This document shows, piece after piece, positions 21,521-34,147 of a DNA stretch of 64,000 bases. Below the pieces are notes generated by a model, which saw only the letters and a program-made list of their open reading frames with translations, did no database searches and was not told the DNA's origin. A program made the translations under genes and the position numbers. Within the stretch, counting starts at the first letter, position 1; each line of letters begins with the position of its first letter. Location: positions 13,311,595 through 13,375,594 of the forward strand of contig OX335644.1 of NCBI GenBank assembly GCA_946894095.1, read 5' to 3'. This DNA comes from Incurvaria masculella (lineage: Eukaryota > Arthropoda > Insecta > Lepidoptera > Incurvariidae).

Positions 21521-22524
21521 AAATTAAGACAAGCTAATTGCGATTTAGCGTCATACGACCCCTTAAGGGTTGGTATGTAAATGTGTATGAGTGTTGATGT
21601 TTTTACGGCCAGTATATCCTGTACATTTGCAATTCGACTAGAAACAGGAAAATAAAAAAAATACGTTCTCCAAATATTACTAATTTACTAACATCACATA
21701 CATCATGTGGTGGATACGTATTATAAGTACGAATAACTCCATTGAGTTAATCTACATATTAACTCAAAAATTACACTGATTGAGATTCAACCCGACAGGT
21801 GTTTTTTTTGCCATCACCTATGTCTCTTACCTAACCGGACACAGCCTACATGACATAGCATGGACAATATGATATTAAAAAAAGGAAAATAATCATTATT
21901 AATAAAACCTCATATTTAATATTATTCCTCAGAAGGTATTTACTTAAACCAAGCGCTAACTTATTATTTCAAGTTTTATCATTGGCTTGACGATGGCATC
22001 ACCAGAAGAGCATGCCAGGCACACCGGCAACTCCGGCTACAGCAAAGCAGAAGAAAGAAGACCTTTCGTTATGTTTCTTCTTAGTAAAATGCTTTGAACC
22101 GCACCAGACCGTGAATGGTACTTTTTAGAAGAATGTAAGAGAACAACAGACGGTCGACCTTGGATTCGGTGACGATGCTCGGTCACATAGAAGCTGTTTA
22201 CGTACTGCCCAACTCCTTATCTCGGTTGTTTCCGTAAAGCATGGATACATCGTTGGAATATTACTAGCCTCATTAGAAAACCACATGACTGTGGACCTAT
22301 TCATTTTCTTTTTCTGTATTTTTGGTAGTCATTTAAAACTTTAAAACCTACATTCCAACGCGATTGCTAGGTAAAGGGTTTTCGAATGAGTAAAATCAGT
22401 TTTTATATCAAACTGTAACATCTAAAAATATTAAATCAACATACTTATTTATTATCGTAACACAAATGTCTTTTTTATTGCAGATAAAATATTTAATAAT
22501 AAAATCATGGAAATATAATAATAA

Positions 22525-22755
22525 ATGACTACCGCTATTAAGATTACCGTTTTCTTGGTGCTAAAAATATTGTTTTGCTGTTTTTGTAAAATAAGAAAAA
22601 GTGCTGATGCTGATTCTAAATGCGCTTTCTGTTCATTGCGACATATAATAAAAGATCCCTTTCAGATACATGTTGACCTTGAAGTGAAGGGGACCAGTCG
22701 TTGCAAATGGATATCTACCCTCGATTCCCTAGTAGTGCAGTGCAGTACTTGGTAG
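22525..22755 (+). CDS. Small Cys-containing ORF of unknown function (unit 1)
   Basis: 76 codons from ATG 22525 to stop 22755. The first 20 or so residues are hydrophobic (MTTAIKITVFLVLKILFCCF), like a signal or anchor segment, followed by a charged part with SKCAFC, RCKW and VQC. A TTTTTTATTGCAG acceptor-like site ends 42 bases upstream. It is retained without change in copies at 25747-25977 and 28977-29207, but that follows from the recent triplication. No family recognised; it may be chance. Confidence 0.2.
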   Translation: MTTAIKITVFLVLKILFCCFCKIRKSADADSKCAFCSLRHIIKDPFQIHVDLEVKGTSRCKWISTLDSLVVQCSTW

Positions 22756-22861
22756 GACTAGTTTATTGGGCCGAGGGTTTTTTTTAGTCTTATTTTTTGT
22801 TATAGTCTGTTTTAATTTTCGTGTGCGTGAACCCTTCGTGTGCGAGTTCGACTCGAACTTA

Positions 22862-25800
22862 AAAATAACAGTCTTTTTATATTCATTTGTATTATAATTA
22901 TTTCGGTAATAAAGCAATGTATTTTGAGCCGGCAAGGTAACCTAGCGACCTCGAAAGACTCATCTTGTCGTGTCATCTTATTTCTGTACCTATTCGTCGC
23001 ATCGCCTCCGCTGCACAGAAGCCTAATAATGCTTGACAGACACAGCAAGACACCCACTTGAAGACAAAGATTGACAGTAAGAATACGTTGTCATTTGTCA
23101 ACTATGCCACATCTTAGCGTAAGCGGAACTTAATTATATTTAGTGCGTGTATTTATTTTCATATAATTCGGATGAAGGTACATACATACATACATACTTA
23201 CTTACATACATGCATACATACATACATACATGCATGCATACATACATACATACATACATACATACATACATACATACATAAAAGATCAGACATAGACTCT
23301 ACAAATGCAGTATCTTAGAAAACAAAGCAACTTACTCCATGAACAAGGGTACAGATTTATTATTAGCATAGATATAGATGACTAATGCAAAGCTAGACTT
23401 CAGCAAGTAAACGTCAAAAGTTTTCCAACCCCGCCACCGGTCTATACTATAACCCATGAAATTTCTCCTGCAGTCCCTTCTACTGTAATTCATGTCTCCT
23501 ACCAACATCATTTTAGATTCTACACACTTTTTTACCTTTTATCTGCGATACGAACTTTGTTTGCAAATATCATTACAAAAAACTGAATTGGCATCGGACC
23601 CTATAGTCAGCCCTAGGTTGACTTGAGTTAATTAATACTTAGTTAACTTTCATACCAAAAAATACGAATTTTAACAGAGATTTTGATTTTGATCCGAAAG
23701 TATATAATCTGCCTCGTAAACTACCTACTAACCCTAAAATCAATCAAATAACATTTTTAAAATTCCCTGGAAAATGCATGTGTTGCACAAAATCCGCCCA
23801 TGTTCAAACACGGGAGTTAAATTCGAAATGCATCGACACAGGTAAATACATTGTTTTTCAACCTAAGATAAGTGTAAGTGCAAACTCAAAACAATGGGCT
23901 GTGATTAGCTCTCCACGCTGGGTTTTGTGCATCCTGTCTGCGAATAACGATCATCAGTTAAGGATGTTCCGACCCATACAATGTTTTTTTTTACACAGAA
24001 CGCAAAAAGTATTGCACTTTAAGCCACGAATTAATAATAAAAGTTTAATATAGTCATATTACTTGCAGCGAAAACAATTTCACAATTTCAGGATTATTGG
24101 TTTTGTTAAAATTTATTTAAATACGATTTTTTATTTAACAGCGCCATCTAACGGTGTAAAACTTCTAATCGGCAATTACAACGAAACCATTAAACCTGAA
24201 ATTGTGAATATGTTTTCGCTGCAACTACAATGGCTATATTTAATATTTTTGACGAATTCGTGCCTTAAAGTGCAATACTTTTTGCGTTCTGTGTAAAAAA
24301 AACATTGTATGGGTCGGAACATCCTTAACTTGTCTTATTACTACCTAACTACATACTAACCTAAACGGCTAGTTTCGGGTAGTTCATATATCGTGCCTAA
24401 TTAGGAAACGACTAATTCTCTCCAATGCTCTTTACACTTTCTTCTATCCAATTAATCGTAGGTTTCTGGAGTCGAAATAATATCCTATTTTTAAAAATAT
24501 GCCGTTGGCAAAATTTGTAAAACGTTTTTGCAACATATGCATACACAAACACAGTACACGAACATATTTCTTGGTTAGGCTGTTAGCTTTTTTAAGGTTT
24601 TTAAAATTTTAATCTTTCATGAAAAATTTTCTTTTTCCGATGCAGATTAACTCTTTCAAAATACCGGCCAAGTGCGAGTCGGACTGGCACACAAAGGGTT
24701 CCGTACAATATTACAAGATTTAACACGAAAAAATCATTAGAGAAATTAAGACAAGCTAATTGCGATTTAGCGTCATACGACCCCTTAAGGGTTGGTATGT
24801 AAATGTGTATGAGTGTTGATGTTTTTACGGCCAGTATATCCTGTACATTTGCAATTCGACTAGAAACAGGAAAATAAAAAAAATACGTTCTCCAAATATT
24901 ACTAATTTACTAACATCACATACATCATGTGGTGGATACGTATTATAAGTACGAATAACTCCATTGAGTTAATCTACATATTAACTCAAAAATTACACTG
25001 ATTGAGATTCAACCCGACAGGTGTTTTTTTTGCCATCACCTATGTCTCTTACCTAACCGGACACAGCCTACATGACATAGCATGGACAATATGATATTAA
25101 AAAAAGGAAAATAATCATTATTAATAAAACCTCATATTTAATATTATTCCTCAGAAGGTATTTACTTAAACCAAGCGCTAACTTATTATTTCAAGTTTTA
25201 TCATTGGCTTGACGATGGCATCACCAGAAGAGCATGCCAGGCACACCGGCAACTCCGGCTACAGCAAAGCAGAAGAAAGAAGACCTTTCGTTATGTTTCT
25301 TCTTAGTAAAATGCTTTGAACCGCACCAGACCGTGAATGGTACTTTTTAGAAGAATGTAAGAGAACAACAGACGGTCGACCTTGGATTCGGTGACGATGC
25401 TCGGTCACATAGAAGCTGTTTACGTACTGCCCAACTCCTTATCTCGGTTGTTTCCGTAAAGCATGGATACATCGTTGGAATATTACTAGCCTCATTAGAA
25501 AACCACATGACTGTGGACCTATTCATTTTCTTTTTCTGTATTTTTGGTAGTCATTTAAAACTTTAAAACCTACATTCCAACGCGATTGCTAGGTAAAGGG
25601 TTTTCGAATGAGTAAAATCAGTTTTTATATCAAACTGTAACATCTAAAAATATTAAATCAACATACTTATTTATTATCGTAACACAAATGTCTTTTTTAT
25701 TGCAGATAAAATATTTAATAATAAAATCATGGAAATATAATAATAAATGACTACCGCTATTAAGATTACCGTTTTCTTGGTGCTAAAAATATTGTTTTGC

Positions 25801-26083
25801 TGTTTTTGTAAAATAAGAAAAAGTGCTGATGCTGATTCTAAATGCGCTTTCTGTTCATTGCGACATATAATAAAAGATCCCTTTCAGATACATGTTGACC
25901 TTGAAGTGAAGGGGACCAGTCGTTGCAAATGGATATCTACCCTCGATTCCCTAGTAGTGCAGTGCAGTACTTGGTAGGACTAGTTTATTGGGCCGAGGGT
26001 TTTTTTTAGTCTTATTTTTTGTTATAGTCTGTTTTAATTTTCGTGTGCGTGAACCCTTCGTGTGCGAGTTCGACTCGAACTTA
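22862..26083 (+). repeat. 3.22-kb tandem unit, copy 2 of 3
   Basis: Head-to-tail with copy 1. The junction at 22860/22861 fuses a GACG-element terminus truncated at CGACTCGAACTT directly to AAAATAACAGTC. Same contents as copy 1 at +3222. Confidence 0.9.
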
Positions 26084-29000
26084 AAAATAACAGTCTTTTT
26101 ATATTCATTTGTATTATAATTATTTCGGTAATAAAGCAATGTATTTTGAGCCGGCAAGGTAACCTAGCGACCTCGAAAGACTCATCTTGTCGTGTCATCT
26201 TATTTCTGTACCTATTCGTCGCATCGCCTCCGCTGCACAGAAGCCTAATAATGCTTGACAGACACAGCAAGACACCCACTTGAAGACAAAGATTGACAGT
26301 AAGAATACGTTGTCATTTGTCAACTATGCCACATCTTAGCGTAAGCGGAACTTAATTATATTTAGTGCGTGTATTTATTTTCATATAATTCGGATGAAGG
26401 TACATACATACATACATACTTACTTACATACATGCATACATACATACATACATGCATGCATACATACATACATACATACATACATACATACATACATACA
26501 TACATACATAAAAGATCAGACATAGACTCTACAAATGCAGTATCTTAGAAAACAAAGCAACTTACTCCATGAACAAGGGTACAGATTTATTATTAGCATA
26601 GATATAGATGACTAATGCAAAGCTAGACTTCAGCAAGTAAACGTCAAAAGTTTTCCAACCCCGCCACCGGTCTATACTATAACCCATGAAATTTCTCCTG
26701 CAGTCCCTTCTACTGTAATTCATGTCTCCTACCAACATCATTTTAGATTCTACACACTTTTTTACCTTTTATCTGCGATACGAACTTTGTTTGCAAATAT
26801 CATTACAAAAAACTGAATTGGCATCGGACCCTATAGTCAGGCCTAGGTTGACTTGAGTTAATTAATACTTAGTTAACTTTCATGCCAAAAAATACGAATT
26901 TTAACAGAGATTTTGATTTTGATCCGAAAGTATATAATCTGCCTCGTAAACTACCTACTAACCCTAAAATCAATCAAATAACATTTTTAAAATTCCCTGG
27001 AAAATGCATGTGTTGCACAATATCCGCCCATGTTCAAACACGGGAGTTAAATTCGAAATGCATCGACACAGGTAAATACATTGTTTTTTCAACCTAAGAT
27101 AAGTGTAAGTGCAAACTCAAAACAATGGGCTGTGATTAGCTCTCCACGCTGGGTTTTGTGCATCCTGTCTGCGAATAACGATCATCAGTTAAGGATGTTC
27201 CGACCCATACAATGTTTTTTTTTACACAGAACGCAAAAAGTATTGCACTTTAAGCCACGAATTAATAATAAAAGTTTAATATAGTCATATTACTTGCAGC
27301 GAAAACAATTTCACAATTTCAGGATTATTGGTTTTGTTAAAATTTATTTAAATACGATTTTTATTTAACAGCGCCATCTAACGGTGTAAAACTTCTAATC
27401 GGCAATTACAACGAAACCATTAAACCTGAAATTGTGAATATGTTTTCGCTGCAACTACAATGGCTATATTTAATATTTTTGACGAATTCGTGCCTTAAAG
27501 TGCAATACTTTTTGCGTTCTGTGTAAAAAAAACATTGTATGGGTCGGAACATCCTTAACTTGTCTTATTACTACCTAACTACATACTAACCTAAACGGCT
27601 GGTTTCGGGTAGTTCATATATCGTGCCTAATTAGGAAACGACTAATTCTCTCCAATGCTCTTTACACTTTCTTCTATCCAATTAATCGTAGGTTTCTGGA
27701 GTCGAAATAATATCCTATTTTTAAAAATATGCCGTTGGCAAAATTTGTAAAACGTTTTTGCAACATATGCATACACAAACACAGTACACGAACATATTTC
27801 TTGGTTAGGCTGTTAGCTTTTTTAAGGTTTTTAAAATTTTAATCTTTCATGAAAAATTTTATTTTTCCGATGCAGATTAACTCTTTCAAAATACCGGCCA
27901 AGTGCGAGTCGGACTGGCACACAAAGGGTTCCGTACAATATTACAAGATTTAACACGAAAAAATCATTAGAGAAATTAAGACAAGCTAATTGCGATTTAG
28001 CGTCATACGACCCCTTAAGGGTTGGTATGTAAATGTGTATGTGTGTTGATGTTTTTACGGCCAGTATATCCTGTACATTTGCAATTCGACTAGAAACAGG
28101 AAAATAAAAAAAATACGTTCTCCAAATATTACTAATTTACTAACATCACATACATCATGTGGTGGATACGTATTATAAGTACGAATGACTCCATTGAGTT
28201 AATCTACATATTAACTCAAAAATTACACTGATTGAGATTCAACCCGACAGGTGTTTTTTTTGCCATCACCTATGTCTCTTACCTAACCGGACACAGCCTA
28301 CATGACATAGCATGGACAATATGATATTAAAAAAAGGAAAATAATCATTATTAATAAAACCTCATATTTAATATTATTCCTCAGAAGGTATTTACTTAAA
28401 CCAAGCGCTAACTTATTATTTCAAGTTTTATCATTGGCTTGACGATGGCATCACCAGAAGAGCATGCCAGGCACACCGGCAACTCCGGCTACAGCAAAGC
28501 AGAAGAAAGAAGACCTTTCGTTATGTTTCTTCTTAGTAAAATGCTTTGAACCGCACCAGACCGTGAATGGTACTTTTTAGAAGAATGTAAGAGAACAACA
28601 GACGGTCGACCTTGGATTCGGTGACGATGCTCGGTCACATAGAAGCTGTTTACGTACTGCCCAACTCCTTATCTCGGTTGTTTCCGTAAAGCATGGATAC
28701 ATCGTTGGAATATTACTAGCCTCATTAGAAAACCACATGACTGTGGACCTATTCATTTTCTTTTTCTGTATTTTTGGTAGTCATTTAAAACTTTAAAACC
28801 TACATTCCAACGCGATTGCTAGGTAAAGGGTTTTCGAATGAGTAAAATCAGTTTTTATATCAAACTGTAACATCTAAAAATATTAAATCAACATACTTAT
28901 TTATTATCGTAACACAAATGTCTTTTTTATTGCAGATAAAATATTTAATAATAAAATCATGGAAATATAATAATAAATGACTACCGCTATTAAGATTACC

Positions 29001-29311
29001 GTTTTCTTGGTGCTAAAAATATTGTTTTGCTGTTTTTGTAAAATAAGAAAAAGTGCTGATGCTGATTCTAAATGCGCTTTCTGTTCATTGCGACATATAA
29101 TAAAAGATCCCTTTCAGATACATGTTGACCTTGAAGTGAAGGGGACCAGTCGTTGCAAATGGATATCTACCCTCGATTCCCTAGTAGTGCAGTGCAGTAC
29201 TTGGTAGGACTAGTTTATTGGGCCGAGGGTTTTTTTAGTCTTATTTTTTGTTATAGTCTGTTTTAATTTTCGTGTGCGTGAACCCTTCGTGTGCGAGTTC
29301 GACTCGAACTT
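26084..29311 (+). repeat. 3.23-kb tandem unit, copy 3 of 3
   Basis: The most diverged copy: about ten single-base changes were noticed (for example near 26841, 26883, 27022, 27601, 27861, 28042 and 28187), one-base length changes in homopolymers, and an (CATA)n tract 8 bp longer. Unlike copies 1 and 2, its right edge continues past CGACTCGAACTT into TGGCAGATTTT, the natural GACG-element terminus, so the duplications appear to have arisen to the left of this copy. Confidence 0.88.
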
Positions 29312-30454
29312 GGCAGATTTTCGGTCATGTTTTAGTCATTACCAAAGCCAACAAGTTATCAGAGGACCGCCACGCCGAATGTTCTGAGAAAGGTAATCGG
29401 GTAGCCAATTGATGTTTCTGGAAGTGACACCTCGCTTCGAGTCAAATTAACGCGCGCAAAAAACAGTGTGTGATTGTGTTTGGGCCTTTTAGTGCTCTGT
29501 CACCTAAGGAAGTGTCAAATTGAACCGATCTATTTTAAGGTTATTATGAAATTTGTTTATATTTTGTCACATAAGCACGCCCCAAATAAGGGAAAGGTAC
29601 TCGGAAATATCAATCCATGTCGGGTTAAATATGTTCAACCCTAATTTACAGGGCTGAGATATTCTTTTTTAGCAAAGATAATATGATTTAAGTTTAATTT
29701 AATTCAAGGATGTATCAATGAAATCACTGTTACTGATAATGCAGCCTTTGTGCTGTTTTGATTTTGTATGTATGTAGACTACTGTGTTGATATTAGCCCC
29801 AACTTTACGAGGCTGGTCTGTGTCGTTCTTGTATATTTCTTTGTTGCACCCATATGTTTAGTATGCGACGTATGGGGTATGCCAGACTCTCAAAATGGCT
29901 CCCGATGCCCATGATCATTCAACTTTTACAAGGGAACATATTGTTACTTTGTGGTAGATAGATAGCCACGTAAAATTTAACTCTACTTGCATGTAAAACG
30001 AAAAAAAAACTATCATCCGTACATTAAGGTTTCGAGTTAGTAGGAACCCTTATGATTTCGGGATGTACGTCTGTCTGTTCGTCTGCATGTCACAGCCTTC
30101 ATTTTGGAATATTTTAGGTTTAATTTAAGAAAATAATTTGATACGTGTTATCCAGCATCCACAGACATGTGTAAGCAGATTGCTACAAATAATTCTTTTC
30201 CATCGTAGGTACCCACAAAGCTTGGACAAAACCACACTTAAATTGTCTCAAGAATATTGCTTGATACATTTATATGATTTTACAGTAAAGAAAACGTGTA
30301 TGATCTAATGAAAATTCCTGTGATTCAGATTTATGGTTTATAAAACATATTTATACCGGAACCAATAAATCGGATATTTCGGGAAGTTATTTTTGAGGTC
30401 AATAATATTATTCTGATGCCACAGTATTTTCAGTAGACAAAAAGTTATACATCT
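29312..30454. other. Unassigned spacer
   Basis: No repeat partner, gene or RNA recognised. Confidence 0.35.
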
Positions 30455-30556
30455 GTATTCAGAGTGGGCGGACTTAATTTAATCCGCCGGACTAAACCGG
30501 TTTTTGTATGGTTAGCCCGGTACTAATCTCGTACTAAGTTTTGACTCTCTGAATAC
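30455..30556 (+). mobile_element. Small MITE with GTATTCAGAG ends, copy 2
   Basis: 102 bp, same ends and core as 19418-19525, with a small deletion before the right end. Confidence 0.75.
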
Positions 30557-31887
30557 GACTTCTAGTCTTTATAGGTACAGTTCGTCGTAAATTCGCATCA
30601 TGCATTTTTACACAATTGATAAATCTATATTTACCACGGAGGATAGAGGTAGAGAGGAGATGGTCTAAGCAAACTGGGTCAGTGTCCACCAAGTGGGTCG
30701 CTACGTCACAGCCCACGTGATAAAGAAGGCGTGGCTTAGCGACATTCGCGACATGGCGCTGACGGTGTTAGGTTGTGGGACAATATTATGGTCTGCGGCG
30801 CAATTTTCGGCGAACAGTCGATTACACGATGAGATTTTGTGTAAAATGTTGCCAACATTACACAGGACAAAATAATCTAAAGTTTGTAGGGGGAATTACG
30901 TTTTATTTGCCAGTAAAACACCTCATATTTTATAATTTGAGTCAATATTCGAGCATTGTATCGATGTATCGCTCTTGCTATGTGCCGATAGATGGCGCGC
31001 AATCGTTTTCGTTTTACGATAAGAAATGTTGATCTCATGGTGCAAATTTCAATGACATTTTTAAATTAAAATTATTTGAATCCACGCGAAGGCATGGATT
31101 TCAATTTCTAAGGTTTTTATATAGAAAAAACACTTAGTAAAATTTAAAAGGCGCCATCTAGTTGTAGTCTTGTAACCACTAAGAATAGCTCTCGGAATAG
31201 CTGCTACCAGAACATCGATTCTTCCGGTAGATGGATTTCGCAAAAGTGGGCGGTGCATGACCCCACCATGAAGCGATTTTTCCGCCGCTTCCCCGCACAG
31301 TGTCACGCTGCGATCCTTAGGGCCAGTATTTCAATCGTCCCTCTTCCTACCCTCAACTTTAAGCGAAGCTTGCAGCATTTGAAACAAAACTATACGGTAG
31401 CCGAGGCTTTAAGGTGTTATAGGCCTTTGAAAATAGATTGCTGGGGACATTATAAAACTTCGCTTACCATTTAGTTTGTAGCGTATGTCTCTGTCAAAAT
31501 AACTGTTAACGTAAAACATAATTACTCGTCTCGTTGGGGACTAACCGTGAAACCAAAGAAAATAATAATAATAATCTAAACACTAAATGAACGGTTTTAA
31601 ATATTATAGATGGCGCCCGTAGCAGCGAAAGTTCAAGGAATCAGTTTGACAGCGCTAATGTAGCGCCTTCAGAATGTAAAAGCCCCTCCGATCGTAAAAC
31701 CAGGGAGGATCCTTGAGTTTTATAGCTAATCCTTTTTTGTGTCATAATTAAGAAAAGGTTTAAAAATAAGAAGGAATTACTCGATTCTGCAATTGAGATT
31801 ATTTTCCAGTAAACATAAATTTAATCGACCATCATTATTAAAAAACATGTTCTAAAATTTGTTGTTTTAGGTTTTAAAAAATTCTGT
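30557..31887. other. Unassigned spacer
   Basis: Several GGCGCCATCTA-like motifs (about 31151, 31608) suggest decayed shared repeats, but boundaries could not be drawn. The short open frames here have no motif. Confidence 0.3.
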
Positions 31888-32120
31888 GCGTACCAGCCAT
31901 GGAGGAGGTCCACATACTCCATGGTTAGGAACCCATGTAAAAAAGAGTAGGTAGATCCCCTACTTACAATATATTGGTACCATACCGTAGGTCCCGTTCC
32001 CTACTTACTTTATGGTAGTCCTAAACCGGGCCAGGTTGGTACCATCGCGTTGAATTACAGATGTTCGAAATTGCAATATAAATTATTCCAGTTTAATGTG
32101 TAGAAGTGTAGGTGTTCCTG
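31888..32120 (+). mobile_element. SINE fragment, diverged
   Basis: CTCCATGGTTAGGAACCCAT, GGTTGGTACCATCGCGTTGA and CCAGTTTAATGTG match the SINE linker and body with many substitutions. Confidence 0.55.
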
Positions 32121-32500
32121 GATTTGGCTCTCTGTCTCCAGTTGTATAAACAAAACACCCTAATGGTACTCAGTATCGACACATGAAAGATAAATACATA
32201 ATACAGATAAGTAGGTATACTATAGCTGAAAACAATTTTATGCAATTCGGAGACAAGCCTTCACCAATCTTTGTTGGATTTGTTCACGGATTAGACTTTC
32301 TTCCTCGGTGTGCAATCTTTTGTACCTACTTACCTATGTCCTCGTGTGATTGCTCAATTTGCATGCTCGCATTGACGTACATTATGTCGATGCATGCTCG
32401 GCATTTTATCAATATCCACGCGTATTAACATCACCATTAACCCCACTATTAACTCAGTTTAATCTATTTTCTGCACCGATGTGTAACATCTTTACGGAAG
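32121..32500. other. Unassigned spacer
   Basis: No feature recognised. Confidence 0.35.
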
Positions 32501-32526
32501 TGAACTAGAACGAGATTAAATAACTT

Positions 32527-32760
32527 ATGTGCGGGCAAGTTCGTGATGTTGCCCGCGCACGCATTCGACGTTCCGGTAATAGCATTAGGTTGATATTCTG
32601 TGGCATTAGTGCTGGTAATGGCAATGAATTTGCATGTCTAATGACAGCCGGCCGCGACAGTGGCGCCGCCACCGCCGCCGCCGCTGGGGCGCGGAGGCGG
32701 CTGCGGCCAGGAATACGATGAGAAATCCGTAAATAGACGTTGGAAGCGGCGACACGTCAG
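32527..32760. promoter_or_regulatory. GC-rich island with octamer/homeodomain motifs
   Basis: ATTTGCAT (perfect POU octamer, about 32629) is followed three bases later by TAATGA and a CpG-rich block with (CCG)n near 32665-32690. The minus-strand 114-residue frame (32606-32950) includes low-complexity Ala/Arg from the CCG run and then runs into a SINE, so it is not supported. The region could be an enhancer or promoter. Confidence 0.25.
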
Positions 32761-32949
32761 TATCCTGCTTTTTAATGAAATGTTGCTGGAGGCGGACGTG
32801 CATCTCGACGTGCATGCTTGCGTGTAAGGCCCGGTACCTGTCTGAAAAAACAGTCGTGTTCTGCGCTGCCATACCGAGGCACTTGGTCTTTTCCACGTCT
32901 TTTATGTCATTGGATACGGATGCTACTGTCGTAACTAGCCCAACGTACA

Positions 32950-33065
32950 CATATAAACTAGGTGCGATATCAGGACCTAAATTTCACGGCTACATTGAAT
33001 TAGATGCAAAACACGGACAATTTGTATGGTCGCTTCGACCATCGTTCCCTTCAAACAGGAACGTA
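32950..33065 (-). mobile_element. SINE body fragment, reverse
   Basis: CTAGGTGCGATATCAGGACC, CGGCTACATTGAATTAGATG and GCTTCGACCATCGTTC are the inverse SINE body. Confidence 0.6.
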
Positions 33066-34133
33066 TTGCGCGGTAATAAATTATTTTTGACAGGAAAAAT
33101 ATATAACACATAAATGCATAAAATATTAGAATTTATAACTAGAGATTGAATGCGGTCGAGGTTATTTTCAGCGTTCTGAATATTTTTTTAAATAATTCAT
33201 AATTATAAAAGGTCCTAATAAAAACAAGACAGTGACAGGACCCTTCGTGTGTTTTGATGGCATGGCGTTTTATTGTATTCACTGCCTGATTACCCCCTGA
33301 ACCTCCATTCAGAGCTTTCTGTAATGTACTGACTTGACATGAATCTGTACCCAGGTTTTTGTATCATAATCTCGTACGGACACCCTGCCTCAATTGAATT
33401 TCGACAGGATCACTGGCAACTTTCTGGTCACCGACCGCGGTAGGATCTGTAATATTTCCAGAAGTAGAATTAAAGAATTGATCCCGTATGCTTCACTGCA
33501 TTCAGCTCTCGTCTGCTAAATGGAAGGAAGTTAATTATTGACTTGAGCGGTCGACAATTTCGCAATTTCGCAATAACCGTTTGCTGATCCATTAATACAT
33601 GTGTCATATATTTTCAAAGCATATTCTTGCAAAGAGCTGCCAGCTGTAAAATTATATCTAATTTAACGCTACAATACAATAATAGTGTATAGGTAATCAA
33701 GCTCTCACAATTTCAAATATTATAAATTTATTGACAGGTACTTGCTGAAAACCAGCACCTTGCAGTCAGCTCAACTCAGGTAGTACTGGCCGCTTAGGAA
33801 TTATGCTGAGCTAGCACCTTTTGGTATACGATTACCTCATTAGGATGCATCAAATGTATAGTAGTTTATTTTTAAACATTACTAAATTGTACCTAAGTGT
33901 TGTTTTTGTTGCCCATAAAGAATTTCAATTAGAATTTGAAAATATTCCTCCATTCCGTGTCTTTGGGCCTTTCGCATAGTCCCAATGACAGGGCGGCATT
34001 TTTTCGCTGAATTGCCAGGCTGATGTTCTGCCTAAGGAACCTGTGCGGGCGCGCAGTGGTATGCAAACGACTGAATGAGCCGTTGCCCAGGTTTTATGTC
34101 GATAATTTTGTATCTGAGCAGCAAGTCTTAAAG
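33066..34133. other. Unassigned spacer
   Basis: About 33235-33250 has a weak GACG-element trace (GACCCTTCGTGTG). No gene recognised. Confidence 0.3.
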
Positions 34134-34147
34134 GTTTCCATGGTAAC
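34134..34147 (+). promoter_or_regulatory. Perfect RFX X-box
   Basis: GTTTCCATGGTAAC matches the ciliary RFX/DAF-19 consensus GTTNCCATGGNAAC at every fixed position. In animals such sites usually lie near the start of cilium genes. No such gene was recognised downstream; a frame at 34256-34600 lacks an ATG start and has no motif. Confidence 0.4.

Larger units (their letters stand above)
19640..22861 (+). repeat. 3.22-kb tandem unit, copy 1 of 3
   Basis: Identical in spacing to copy 2 (offset 3222 bp at every marker checked), with no base difference noticed in the segments compared. Each unit contains a (CATA)n tract, a tRNA-like remnant, a piggyBac-CRD-like frame, a TTAA-flanked palindrome, a GACG-element left-end fragment and a GACG-element terminus at its right edge. 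Confidence 0.9.

Noticed and set aside
32606..32950. 114-residue minus-strand frame as a gene
   Set aside because: It begins in a reverse SINE fragment and ends in a (CCG)n tract; no domain recognised.
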